NCBI GenBank assembly: GCA_026390815.1
Contig: JAPLFH010000024.1
Span: 160,766-224,765 of the forward strand
DNA: 64,000 bases
Reading direction: 5' to 3'
DNA from: Ignavibacteriales bacterium
Lineage (GTDB): Bacteria > Bacteroidota > Ignavibacteria > Ignavibacteriales > SURF-24
Shown here in pieces: positions 42,447 to 51,184 of the stretch. The notes below the pieces were generated by a model. It was not told the DNA's origin, did not search any database, and saw only the letters and a list, made by a program, of their open reading frames with translations. The position numbers and the translations under genes are program-made. Within the stretch, counting starts at the first letter, position 1; each line of letters begins with the position of its first letter.

Positions 42447-43928
42447 ATGAAATATTTAATTGCACTTTTACTTTTTTTAAACTGCCAAGCGCAGGAGATT
42501 CAAACTCCGCTTGAGAAATCGAACTACACAAAGCTTTCTTCTAATGAAGAAATAATTGGTTTTGTAAAAGAAGCTGCTGCTCAAAATTCACTCATTAAGT
42601 TTGAAATAATAGGGCGGACAATTGAAGGAAGGAATATTCCTGCTGTAAAAATCTCCACCACTGAGTTTGGGATAGATAAAACAAAAATAAAAGTTTTAAT
42701 ATTTGCACAACAGCACGGTAATGAGCATTCTGGAAAGGAAGGATCTCTAATGCTGCTTAAAGAAATAGCGGGAGGGAAATTAAATCATCTTTTTAAAAAA
42801 ATTGATTTAATACTTATTCCACAGATGAATCCTGACGGAAGTGAAAGAGATGAACGTAGGAATTCACACGGAATGGATTTGAACAGAAATCATTTAATAC
42901 TAACCGAACCAGAGACACAAGCATTACATAAACTTTTCAATCAATATCTTCCGGAAGTTACTGCGGATGTTCATGAATATTATCCTTACAGCAAAGACTG
43001 GTTAGAATACGGTTACATTAAAAACCATGATGAACAAATTGGAAGTATTACAAATCCAAATGTATCTTTAGTAATAAAAAACTATACAAGAAAAACCTTC
43101 CTTCCTTTTATTAAAGAATCTTTAAATAAAAATGGTTTTACTTCATTTGAATATATTCCCGGTGGTCCACCGGAAAAGGAAAGAATTCGCTTGAGCACAT
43201 ACGATATAAATGATGGAAGGCAGAGTCTGGGTATTTTAAATTCTTTCTCGGTGATATTTGAAGGCAAAAACGGAAAAGATTCCATTGATAATATTAAGCA
43301 TCGGGCTGAAGGGCAATGCGCCGCGATGAAAGCATTGCTGGAGTTTGTTTATAATGATAAAGATAGAATTATAAATATGGTGGAGAGCGGAAGAGAAAAA
43401 CTATTGAATTCCAAACCGGGAGAGAAAATAGCCATACGTGTTGAACATGTAAAAGGTGATGAATTGCTTGCACTTCCACTCCGCTCAGTACGTACAGGAA
43501 AGGATACAATTGTTACTGTAAAGGAATATCATCCCGTTGATAAAATACTTTTAGAAGTTGAAAAACCGATTGGTTATTTGATTCCAAAAGCCGACTCTAA
43601 CTTAACCAGGTTGTTGAAACTCCACGATCTTAAATACGAAAATTTTATTGCTGAGACTTTTTATAATATTGAAGAATACAGAATTGTAAAAATAGATTTT
43701 GATGTTGTGGAGGAAGATAGTCTTCTGTATCCCAAAGTTGAAAAGAAAACAGCCGATATAAATAATCCGGATGATTATTACTTTGTTCCAACAAGACAGC
43801 TCCATTCCAATATGCTTGTTTTAGGATTAGAACCACAATCAACGTTGGGAATAGTTCAATACAAAATTTATAAGTACTTGTTGGAAATAGGAAAGAGCTA
43901 TCCGATTTTACGAGTTGTTAAAAAGTAA
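42447..43928 (+). CDS. Secreted M14 zinc carboxypeptidase
   Basis: 493 aa from ATG 42447 (an in-frame TTG at 42441 is 6 bases before). Signal peptide 1-15. The M14 zinc site is His and Glu in AQQHGNEHSGKEG and His in VTADVHEYY; the catalytic Glu is likely in VIFEGKNGKDS. PQMNPDGSERDERRNSHGMDLNRN is the substrate-binding loop (quoted here as NPDGSERDERR and GMDLNRN). Removes C-terminal residues or acts on gamma-glutamyl type bonds. As last gene of the block it could trim Arg- or Asp-ended peptides. It is followed by a set of three palindromes. Confidence 0.88.
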   Translation: MKYLIALLLFLNCQAQEIQTPLEKSNYTKLSSNEEIIGFVKEAAAQNSLIKFEIIGRTIEGRNIPAVKISTTEFGIDKTKIKVLIFAQQHGNEHSGKEGSLMLLKEIAGGKLNHLFKKIDLILIPQMNPDGSERDERRNSHGMDLNRNHLILTEPETQALHKLFNQYLPEVTADVHEYYPYSKDWLEYGYIKNHDEQIGSITNPNVSLVIKNYTRKTFLPFIKESLNKNGFTSFEYIPGGPPEKERIRLSTYDINDGRQSLGILNSFSVIFEGKNGKDSIDNIKHRAEGQCAAMKALLEFVYNDKDRIINMVESGREKLLNSKPGEKIAIRVEHVKGDELLALPLRSVRTGKDTIVTVKEYHPVDKILLEVEKPIGYLIPKADSNLTRLLKLHDLKYENFIAETFYNIEEYRIVKIDFDVVEEDSLLYPKVEKKTADINNPDDYYFVPTRQLHSNMLVLGLEPQSTLGIVQYKIYKYLLEIGKSYPILRVVKK

Positions 43929-43961
43929 GTACGCTACATTACCTCGACTGCATTTCCGTAT

Positions 43962-44013
43962 AACCTTGAAGGTTTTCTGAGAACATTCAAGGTTTTTGAG
44001 AACCTTCAAGGTT
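43962..44013. terminator. Three tandem 13-bp palindromes between converging genes
   Basis: AACCTTGAAGGTT (43962-43974), AACATTCAAGGTT (43982-43994) and AACCTTCAAGGTT (44001-44013) repeat at about 20-base spacing, each followed by a T run. They lie just past the M14 gene and just past the converging T9SS gene (stop at 44020), so they can act as a multi-hairpin terminator. The unit also looks like a dispersed palindromic repeat. Confidence 0.7.
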
Positions 44014-44019
44014 TTTCAA

Positions 44020-45339
44020 TTATTTCATCAAAATTAATTTCCTGGTCTCAGCATAATCTCCAGCTCTAAGCTGGTAAAAATATACACCGCTTGGTAGGGG
44101 CGAGGTTACCTCGTCGCTACTTATGTTGAACTCTACTTCATAGCTTCCAGCAGTCTTATATTCATTTACCAACGTTGCCACTGCTTTGCCAAGCATATCA
44201 AAAACTTTTAGAGTAATTAATCCCGCGGTAAGAATTTGATAACGAATTTTTGTAGTTGGATTGAATGGATTGGGAAAGTTTTGAGAAAGTTTATATTCGG
44301 ATAGGGAATTATTTCTCTCATTTGTTATACCTGTAAGCGGACTATAAAAGAAAGAAATTTCATTAGAGAGAAAACCAATCCTGGTATCATCCGGATTTTT
44401 AAGAACAAGTGGTCCATTAGCAGAAATCCAATGGTTATTATTCCATGTTTCAAAATTAATTATAATGGGATAATTGTTTTCATCATATTCATTAAGAATT
44501 CTGGAATCATTTGCCCACTCGGAATTTTGCCAAACTTCAACAAGTTGTTCAGTCATATTATTATCATAATGAATGGAGTTCTTAGCAAAATTAATCCATT
44601 GACTTCCGTCCCATTGGTTTACTACAATACTAATTAAATTCCATTGATAGTCATATTCAAATACTCGCTCTTTGTCAATCACCCATTTATTATCATTCCA
44701 GAGTTCAAATAAATCTGAAGCTTTATTTCCGTTTTCATAATAGGTTGTTGTAACTTTGGAGGAATAATTCCAGGAAGTATCTATCCAGTCTTCATTTATT
44801 TGTTCTATTGGATTCCCCATGGAATCATATCTTATGCTATATCTAAACCAATTATTCCATTGCTCAAAACCCCAGAGCTCAACAAAGTAATTAGATTCTC
44901 TGCTAAGCGAGTCATAACTATAATTTTCTCTCATTAAGGATTTCCATTTATCATAATTTAGACGCTCCTGCAAAATAGTTTGAATTTTTCCTGCGAAGTT
45001 GTACGTATTAGAATTTCTCCAAAATGTAGTCCATTTGTCCCCATCCCAATATGAATAAATATAAGATGACAATTTCCCCTGGTTATCATATAGGTATTCT
45101 ACTTTACCTAATGACCCACCCAAATAGATTATATAAATACTGTCTAAAGAATAGTCTGTTTCATTTTTTCGTTGGGAGTTTTTTGTTTGGGAAATATCTA
45201 TCCAACGCCCTGGCGGATTTAAAAATTGATTTGAAGATTTACTAAGTGAATTAGGAAACTTTATTGTTTCTTGGGGATGTAAAAAACTTCCGCAGATTAA
45301 AAAACAGATTATTAAATACACACATGCTTTTCCTTTCAT
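44020..45339 (-). CDS. T9SS-secreted protein with Tyr/Trp-rich repeats
   Basis: 439 aa with a signal peptide (about 1-22). Residues ~65-310 contain about seven imperfect repeats of 33-37 residues with the pattern Y-D-x2-G...W-x(3-5)-W (for example LYDNQGKLSSYIYSYWDGDKW), similar to secreted wall-associated or YD/RHS-type repeats. The last ~90 residues are a T9SS sorting domain (NFPNPFNPTTKIRYQI ... RKLILMK). Inside that tail is a short inserted segment, SSDEVTSPL, coded by a palindromic repeat (see 44092-44122). Its function is unknown; a surface adhesin or beta-structured filament is possible. Confidence 0.83.
   Translation of the reverse strand: MKGKACVYLIICFLICGSFLHPQETIKFPNSLSKSSNQFLNPPGRWIDISQTKNSQRKNETDYSLDSIYIIYLGGSLGKVEYLYDNQGKLSSYIYSYWDGDKWTTFWRNSNTYNFAGKIQTILQERLNYDKWKSLMRENYSYDSLSRESNYFVELWGFEQWNNWFRYSIRYDSMGNPIEQINEDWIDTSWNYSSKVTTTYYENGNKASDLFELWNDNKWVIDKERVFEYDYQWNLISIVVNQWDGSQWINFAKNSIHYDNNMTEQLVEVWQNSEWANDSRILNEYDENNYPIIINFETWNNNHWISANGPLVLKNPDDTRIGFLSNEISFFYSPLTGITNERNNSLSEYKLSQNFPNPFNPTTKIRYQILTAGLITLKVFDMLGKAVATLVNEYKTAGSYEVEFNISSDEVTSPLPSGVYFYQLRAGDYAETRKLILMK
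44092..44122 (-). repeat. Small palindromic repeat in frame inside the T9SS domain
   Basis: CGAGGT (44101-44106), one base, ACCTCG (44108-44113) is a perfect inverted repeat inside GGGGCGAGGTTACCTCGTCG. On the coding strand it gives SSDEVTSPL, extra to the expected FN-x-LPSGVYFYQL of T9SS tails. The string GACGAGGTAACCTCG is known to me as a frequent dispersed repeat in FCB-group genomes. Confidence 0.6.
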
Positions 45340-45450
45340 TATATTTTTCTCCCTAAAAAATCTAAAGGAATGTTTATAAATCCGATAAGTATATTCTTCC
45401 TGACCGAAATTATAATAATTGCTCTACTTAATCAAGCCTCTTACCTCAAC

Positions 45451-46740
45451 CTATAAAATTTCCTTCATCGCTTCATACTGTGCCTTCACAGTTTTCTCCA
45501 AATCTTTTTGCGAGTGAGCCGTTGAAACAAACATTGCTTCGAACTGTGCCGGTGCAACGTAGATGCCTCGCTTTAACATTTCGTGGAAAAATTTCCCGTA
45601 CAGGATTGTATCTGAGGAAACGGCGGATTTGAAATCAACAACTTCCTGTTCGGTAAAGAAGAGCGTCATCATTGAACCAACACGGTTAAATGCAAATTTC
45701 TTTCCGAGCGATTTCATATTTTCTTTAAAACCATCTTCAAGAAATTTTGATTTCTCTTCAAGCAGATTGTAAATCTCCGGATGATTTTTTATATAAGTTA
45801 GAGCGGCATAACCTGCAGACATCGCGAGCGGATTGCCGCTTAATGTTCCAGCCTGGTAAATAGGTCCGCTTGGAGAAATCATTTCCATAATTTCTCTTTT
45901 ACCGCCGAATGCGCCAACAGGTAAGCCCCCGCCGATGATTTTTCCGAAAGTGGAAAGATCAGGTTTTACTCCAAGGATTTCCTGCGCCCCACCTTTTGCC
46001 ACACGGAAGCCAGTCATTACTTCGTCAAAGATCAAAACAATTTTTTCTTCTTCGCAAATTTCTTTTAATTCTTTTAAAAATTGTTCATTGATTTTTACAA
46101 CGCCCATATTGCCGGCAACCGGTTCAATAATTACCGCCGCTATTTCATTCTTATTCGATTGAACCAGCTTTTTAATTGATTCAATATTATTGTAATCGGC
46201 AATCAAAGTATCAGCAGCATTTCCTTTTGTAACACCGGGACTTGTAGGAACTCCAAAAGTTAATGCCCCCGAACCAGCTTTAATTAAAAAGTAATCTGCG
46301 TGTCCGTGATAGCAACCTTCGAACTTAATAAATTTTTCTTTTCCTGTGTAACCGCGGGCTGAACGAACTGCGCTCATTGTTGCTTCAGTTCCACTGTTTA
46401 CCATCCGCACCATTTCCATCGATGGAACAAGTTCATTAATCAGCTTTGCCATTTTAACTTCAAGCTCTGTGGGCGCACCAAAGCTTGTACCGTTTTCAAT
46501 TGCTTCCAGCAAAGCTGTTTTTATGAAGTCCGGATTGTGTCCGAAAAGATGTGGTCCCCAGCTTCCGATGTAATCGATATATTCGTTACCATCAACATCC
46601 CAGAATTTTGAACCCGCTCCCTTTTTAATAAAGATTGGATTTCCTCCGACTGACTTAAATGCCCTTACCGGGGAATTAACTCCGCCCGGAATATATTTTT
46701 TAGCTTCTTCAAAAATTCTTTCGCTGTTCTGTATGTTCAT
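45451..46740 (-). CDS. hemL: Glutamate-1-semialdehyde 2,1-aminomutase
   Basis: 429 aa, full length. PLP enzyme that isomerises glutamate-1-semialdehyde to 5-aminolevulinate, second step of the C5 haem route. Motifs: [52 protein letters not shown] and the PLP lysine in [21 protein letters not shown] precedes the ATG. It is the last gene of the haem operon, behind the MFS gene with 74 bases between. Confidence 0.96.
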   Translation of the reverse strand: MNIQNSERIFEEAKKYIPGGVNSPVRAFKSVGGNPIFIKKGAGSKFWDVDGNEYIDYIGSWGPHLFGHNPDFIKTALLEAIENGTSFGAPTELEVKMAKLINELVPSMEMVRMVNSGTEATMSAVRSARGYTGKEKFIKFEGCYHGHADYFLIKAGSGALTFGVPTSPGVTKGNAADTLIADYNNIESIKKLVQSNKNEIAAVIIEPVAGNMGVVKINEQFLKELKEICEEEKIVLIFDEVMTGFRVAKGGAQEILGVKPDLSTFGKIIGGGLPVGAFGGKREIMEMISPSGPIYQAGTLSGNPLAMSAGYAALTYIKNHPEIYNLLEEKSKFLEDGFKENMKSLGKKFAFNRVGSMMTLFFTEQEVVDFKSAVSSDTILYGKFFHEMLKRGIYVAPAQFEAMFVSTAHSQKDLEKTVKAQYEAMKEIL

Positions 46741-46814
46741 TTAAACTCCGAGAATCATTTAAAATTTATTTTTGTTCTAATCATTCCACAACTTTGTATT
46801 GGATGAAATAATTT

Positions 46815-48128
46815 CTACTCCACTTTCCTTAGTTGAGGAAAACGAATATTAATAAAAATAACAAACGCAGTTAAAACTACTGCATTAATTAAAATTGCCA
46901 TTGGCGATCCAAAATGTTCTGCCTCGGTGCCGATAAGTAAGGCACCAACCGGCATAAATGCAAAAAAGCTGAATGCGTAGATCGACATAATCCTTCCGCG
47001 GAATTCTTCCGATACCAAAGTTTGAATTGTTCCATTTGATAAATTAAAAAGAAGAATTAATGCCCCGCCAATTCCTACTAAAAGCAAAAGCGATAAAAAT
47101 AGCGACCGGTTAAATGAGAACAATAAAAGCAATATGGGTAGCGAGACCAATCCATACGTTAAGAGTTTTCCTTTTATTTTAAAATGACTTATTGAAGCAA
47201 CCAACAAAGCAGCCAGGACAGCCCCAACGCCTCGGGCAGATTGAAGAAATCCATTTGTAGTTGAATCACCATGCAATATCTTTACAGCCCAGGCAGGAAA
47301 TAATGTTACCAATCCCATTCCGAAAACACTCGTCATCGCCATTATGGAAATGATTGTTAAGATCATTTTTTGAGTTCTTAAGTATCTGAATCCTTCTCTC
47401 AATTCATAAAGGATGGATTTTTGATTTTGCCTTGGTTGATATGGTTTAAGTTTCATCTGCCACAAGCTAAATATCACTGCTAAAAATGAAATACCGTTTA
47501 TTGTAAAACACCACGCGGGACCGAACAGTGCATATGTTATTCCCGCTACTGCGGGACCTACAGCGGTGGCACTATTGAACATCGTTGAGTTCATGGCAAT
47601 TGCATTAACTAAATCTTTACGTTCTACAAGTTCAGTTGCAAAAGCCTGCCGTGATGGAGCATCGAATGCGTTTGCAATACCAAGTCCAAACGCAAGTAGA
47701 ATGATGTGCCATGGAACCACCAGTTTGGTAAATGTTAAAAAGGCTAAAATAAAAGCGAGTATCATCATTACAGTTTGAGTAATAATTAATACTCGTCGCC
47801 TGGAAAATCTATCAGCAATTACACCTGCATAAAATGTAAAGAGCCATGCCGGAACTCCCGCAGCAAAACCAACGTATCCCAGGAATGCCGGGGAATGTGT
47901 AAGCTCATAAACAAAAAAACCTTGTGCAGTAGATTGCATCCACGACCCGAACAGGGAAACCATTTGTCCCCAAAACCACAATCTGTAGTTGCGATATTTT
48001 AGTGCAGCAAAAGTTTGTTTCCAGCTAACCTTACCTTTGAGCCTGGAAGAGAAATTCTTGAACCTCCCATTTTTTACTGTAGGTGATAAAGGAGTGATTA
48101 TTTCCTCTTCGGGATTACCGTTGCTCAT
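46815..48128 (-). CDS. MFS transporter, DHA3/EntS-like
   Basis: 437 aa, 10-12 membrane helices, with a ~45-residue hydrophilic N-terminus. FWGQMVSLFGSWMQSTAQGF and VIADRFSRRRVLIITQ (the loop 2-3 motif) are typical of the MFS_3/EntS-type exporters. Known relatives export siderophores or macrolides. Sitting between hemB and hemL, it may export a porphyrin or haem intermediate or simply be carried in the operon; the substrate is unknown. A TCCCGC...GCGGGA palindrome inside it encodes the normal GPAVAGI motif and is not a repeat insertion. Confidence 0.87.
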   Translation of the reverse strand: MSNGNPEEEIITPLSPTVKNGRFKNFSSRLKGKVSWKQTFAALKYRNYRLWFWGQMVSLFGSWMQSTAQGFFVYELTHSPAFLGYVGFAAGVPAWLFTFYAGVIADRFSRRRVLIITQTVMMILAFILAFLTFTKLVVPWHIILLAFGLGIANAFDAPSRQAFATELVERKDLVNAIAMNSTMFNSATAVGPAVAGITYALFGPAWCFTINGISFLAVIFSLWQMKLKPYQPRQNQKSILYELREGFRYLRTQKMILTIISIMAMTSVFGMGLVTLFPAWAVKILHGDSTTNGFLQSARGVGAVLAALLVASISHFKIKGKLLTYGLVSLPILLLLFSFNRSLFLSLLLLVGIGGALILLFNLSNGTIQTLVSEEFRGRIMSIYAFSFFAFMPVGALLIGTEAEHFGSPMAILINAVVLTAFVIFINIRFPQLRKVE

Positions 48129-48231
48129 AAATTACAAAATAGCAATCTGTTAAAAAAATATTGAAATTATAGCCATTCAATAAATCAGTAATGAAATTAA
48201 ATTCCTCTCCAGATCAGGATTAAGATCATGA

Positions 48232-49215
48232 TCAAGCAAGATTGTTTAAATACTTTGCAACATCTTTTGCAAAGTAAGTTAATATCATATCCGCGCCAGC
48301 GCGTTTAATTGCAGTTAAAGATTCCAGCATTATTCTTTGTTCATCAATCCAGCCAAGTTTTGATGCAGCTTTAATCATCGAATATTCACCGCTTACCTGG
48401 TAAGCTGCAGTTGGCAATCCAAATTTTTCCTTAACACGCCAAATAATATCCAGGTATGCTCCAGCAGGTTTAACCATAACAATATCGGCGCCTTCCTCAA
48501 TGTCGGATTCAACTTCGCGTAAAGCTTCATCTGCATTTGCCACATCCATTTGATGAGAGCGTCTATCTCCAAATGCCGGTGTTGATTCTGCTGCATCGCG
48601 GAATGGACCGTAATAACCGGAAGCATACTTAGCTGCGTAGCTCAAAATCGGGAGTTTTGTAAAACCCTTGTAGTCAAGCGCTTTTCTGATTGCTGCAACT
48701 CTTCCATCCATCATATCGGACGGAGCGATAATATCTGCACCAGCCTCTGCATGGGAAATTGCTTCTTTCGCAAGAAGCGAAACGGTTTCATCATTTATAA
48801 CTTCTTCGCCATCAAGCAATCCGCAGTGACCGTGTGAAGTATATTCGCATAAACACACATCAGTAATAACAACTAAATTTTTTACGTTTGCTTTAATCGC
48901 TCTTGTTGCTTGTTGGATTATTCCATTCGAATCATAAGCCTCTGAACCTATTTCGTCTTTGTGTTCAGGAATTCCAAAAAGAATTATCGCCGGAATACCA
49001 AGAGCAGATATTTCTTTGCACTCTTCAACGAGTACATCTACAGACATTTGAAAAACACCCGGCATTGATTTGATTTCATTCTTGATTTTTTCTCCATGTA
49101 CAACAAAGAGAGGATAAATTAAATCTTTTTTACCAAGCTGTGTTTCTCTAACCATATCGCGGATGATTGGGTTGTAACGCAATCTTCGTAATCGCGTTGT
49201 GGGATAAGTAGCCAT
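48232..49215 (-). CDS. hemB: Delta-aminolevulinic acid dehydratase (porphobilinogen synthase)
   Basis: 327 aa, full length. Joins two 5-aminolevulinates to porphobilinogen. The zinc-type cysteines [14 protein letters not shown] are present, so this is a Zn enzyme, not the Mg/Asp type. Schiff-base lysines lie in [15 protein letters not shown] and [17 protein letters not shown] sits 4 bases before the ATG, and directly upstream of it begins the heptad repeat that flanks the four-helix-bundle gene, so hemB keeps its own binding site. Confidence 0.97.
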   Translation of the reverse strand: MATYPTTRLRRLRYNPIIRDMVRETQLGKKDLIYPLFVVHGEKIKNEIKSMPGVFQMSVDVLVEECKEISALGIPAIILFGIPEHKDEIGSEAYDSNGIIQQATRAIKANVKNLVVITDVCLCEYTSHGHCGLLDGEEVINDETVSLLAKEAISHAEAGADIIAPSDMMDGRVAAIRKALDYKGFTKLPILSYAAKYASGYYGPFRDAAESTPAFGDRRSHQMDVANADEALREVESDIEEGADIVMVKPAGAYLDIIWRVKEKFGLPTAAYQVSGEYSMIKAASKLGWIDEQRIMLESLTAIKRAGADMILTYFAKDVAKYLNNLA

Positions 49216-49234
49216 TTTACCTCCAAGGATGTTA

Positions 49235-49264
49235 GTGTAGAGTGAAGAACGTAGAGTGTAGAAT
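49235..49264 (-). repeat. Heptad repeat (GARTGWA type), flank on the 3' side of the four-helix-bundle gene
   Basis: Units GAGTGAA (49240-49246), GAACGTA, GAGTGTA, GAATTAA with a 7-base period run up to the stop of the four-helix-bundle gene. They are inverted relative to the units at 49645-49673 on the other side of that gene. Confidence 0.75.
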
Positions 49265-49647
49265 TAAACATTACTTTTTGCAGTTTTGATGCTGCTTGTC
49301 AATATTCTTTCCAGTTCATCACAATCATTATTTAAGCTTTTATATTCTTTTGAATTAATAATTTTGGATTCATTTAACAATGTCAACCAAAATTCCGTTT
49401 CCCGTGCTTCTTTAAGTGAAATAAGTAATTTATTTATAAAGTCTTTTCTCGATGCTGCGCTATGTGCTTCAGAAACATTTGCGCCTATCGAAGTTCCGCA
49501 TCTCAATAATTGTTTAAATATCGGATCGTAATCTTTATCCCTTTGTAATAATATTTTATATAATTTTACCACTCGTACTGAAAACGTAAAAGATTTATTT
49601 TTGAGTACACTTCCATAAATAATTGTTGGTTCAAAAACTTTTGCCAT
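49264..49647 (-). CDS. Four-helix-bundle protein (23S rRNA intervening-sequence protein family)
   Basis: 127 aa, all helical. LYKILLQRDKDYDPIFKQL, RCGTSIGANVSEAHSAASRK and FINKLLISLKEARETEFWL are the conserved helices 1-3 of the IVP/four-helix-bundle family (PF05635 type). Some members are encoded inside 23S rRNA insertions; others, like this one, stand alone. A pentameric, nucleic-acid-binding role is suggested from relatives (for example the DGR accessory protein Avd). It separates hemG and hemB in the haem operon and is flanked on both sides by inverted arrays of a 7-base repeat; the 5' array runs right into its ATG. This looks like a small mobile cassette. Confidence 0.88.
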   Translation of the reverse strand: MAKVFEPTIIYGSVLKNKSFTFSVRVVKLYKILLQRDKDYDPIFKQLLRCGTSIGANVSEAHSAASRKDFINKLLISLKEARETEFWLTLLNESKIINSKEYKSLNNDCDELERILTSSIKTAKSNV

Positions 49648-49673
49648 TCTTCACTCTACACTCTTCGTTCTAA
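49645..49673 (-). repeat. Heptad repeat, flank on the 5' side of the four-helix-bundle gene
   Basis: Read on the minus strand: GAACGAA, GAGTGTA, GAGTGAA, GAATG, where the last unit contains the ATG of the four-helix-bundle gene. The array also covers the stop codon of hemG (49670-49672). The 17-mer GTGTAGAGTGAAGAATG is identical to the one at 36353-36369. Confidence 0.75.
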
Positions 49674-51043
49674 GTTAATAAGTTTTTTACTTTATTGTAA
49701 ACCACTTCAGAATTCTTTACGCAATCTCCGACAGAAATTCCGCCGCGGTAATTTCCACTTAGAATAATACCGGGATTGGCTTTTTCAAACTGATCAAAAT
49801 ATTTTTCATGTTCAATGTAACCGATATTGTACTGTGGAATTGCCTTCTCCCACATTCTGTCAGTTATAAAAATCGGCTTCTCTTTAATCCGCATTATTGA
49901 TTGAAACTCATCCAGTACTTGTCCAATCAAAATATCTTTTTGCAGATCAAACAATTCTGGTGAACGAGCTCCGCCAACAAAAATAGTAAAGCAGGCATTT
50001 CCATTAACAGACCGATTAGGAAATATCACTGAACTCCAGATGGCGCCAAGGTACGCTTTTTTTTCTTTCTGTGGAATTAAAAATCCAAATCCGTCCAAAG
50101 CTTGTCCAACATCTTCTTTTTTATAACCAAGAAACAAAACCATTACAGGCGGATAATAAACTGCCTTAAGATGATTTGACAGAGTTCCGTCCATATTTTC
50201 AAAAAGGGGACCGGCAATGTGAGACGGAATAGCTGAAACAATTATGTCGGCGTTTATATTTTTGTTTTCGCCATTTTGCAGATAAGAAACACCGTAACCT
50301 TTTTCCAGTTTTTCTAATTTTGTTATTGATGCATTCAGAAAAACTTTTCCATCAAGCTTTTTTGCAATTGCCAATGGAAGAACCTGCATTCCACTTTTGA
50401 ATGAAAACATCCTGGCGTTTTGTTTTGATTGTTCTGCTCTCTCTTTTCTTTCTTTTGCCCCTTTGATCATTCCTTTTATTAAACCACCGTAAACTTCCTC
50501 AAGCCGGTACAATTTTGGGAATGCCGATTTAACACTTAACTCATCAGGGTTACCGGCATATACGCCAGCTACAAATGGATTGATCGCGTAATCTAAAAAC
50601 TCCTGTCCCAATCTTCTTTTTACAAATTGAGAAATGCTTTGGTAATAACCATCTTCTGATCTGCCAATGAATGGTTCTGCAAACAATCTAAGTTTTGCCT
50701 TTGTAGAAAATAATCTTGATTTAAGAAAAGCTGGTGGATTCATTGGGAGCGGATGAAGTACATCCTCCCTTAAAATGTATCGCTTATTTCCTTCCTCATT
50801 TGCATAAATTATTTCATCTGAAAGACCAACAGCATCAACAATCTGGCGGATTAGCGGAGTTGTTTCCAATCCGCTGTTTGGTCCGTAATCAACCAGGTAG
50901 CCATTCTCCTCGCGGCTAATCATTGCCCCGCCGGCTTCAGAATTTTTATCAAGAACAGTTACATCATAACCATCTTTATGAAGCCAGTAAGCGGCTGCTA
51001 AACCGGAAATTCCAGCGCCAAATATTATTATTTTTTTGCTCAT
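49670..51043 (-). CDS. hemG: Protoporphyrinogen oxidase, FAD-dependent (HemG/HemY type)
   Basis: 457 aa flavoprotein of the PPO/HemY type. The N-terminal IIIFGAGISGLAAAYWLHK binds the FAD ADP part; VLDKNSEAGGAM follows; the C-terminal GNYRGGISVGDCVKN is the second FAD contact. It oxidises protoporphyrinogen IX to protoporphyrin IX (or, in the coproporphyrin route, coproporphyrinogen). With hemN present, the protoporphyrin route is favoured. The last codon lies in a heptad repeat. Upstream (51044-51184) is a 141-base gap with no gene. Confidence 0.94.
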   Translation of the reverse strand: MSKKIIIFGAGISGLAAAYWLHKDGYDVTVLDKNSEAGGAMISREENGYLVDYGPNSGLETTPLIRQIVDAVGLSDEIIYANEEGNKRYILREDVLHPLPMNPPAFLKSRLFSTKAKLRLFAEPFIGRSEDGYYQSISQFVKRRLGQEFLDYAINPFVAGVYAGNPDELSVKSAFPKLYRLEEVYGGLIKGMIKGAKERKERAEQSKQNARMFSFKSGMQVLPLAIAKKLDGKVFLNASITKLEKLEKGYGVSYLQNGENKNINADIIVSAIPSHIAGPLFENMDGTLSNHLKAVYYPPVMVLFLGYKKEDVGQALDGFGFLIPQKEKKAYLGAIWSSVIFPNRSVNGNACFTIFVGGARSPELFDLQKDILIGQVLDEFQSIMRIKEKPIFITDRMWEKAIPQYNIGYIEHEKYFDQFEKANPGIILSGNYRGGISVGDCVKNSEVVYNKVKNLLT

Positions 51044-51184
51044 ATTTTTTTAGTAAGAATCAATTTTGATTTAACTAATCAGTCAGCAAATCTGTCATCT
51101 AATTCGTGTCATTAAGTTGTCGAGTGTGTTTCATTTTTAATAAAAAACAAATAACTATAAATAACTTTCCGAAGGAACAAATGA

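Noticed and set aside
47541..47556. TCCCGC...GCGGGA palindrome in the MFS gene
   Set aside because: It resembles the 2530 and 63694 stems but encodes the normally conserved GPAVAGI motif, so it needs no insertion to explain it.
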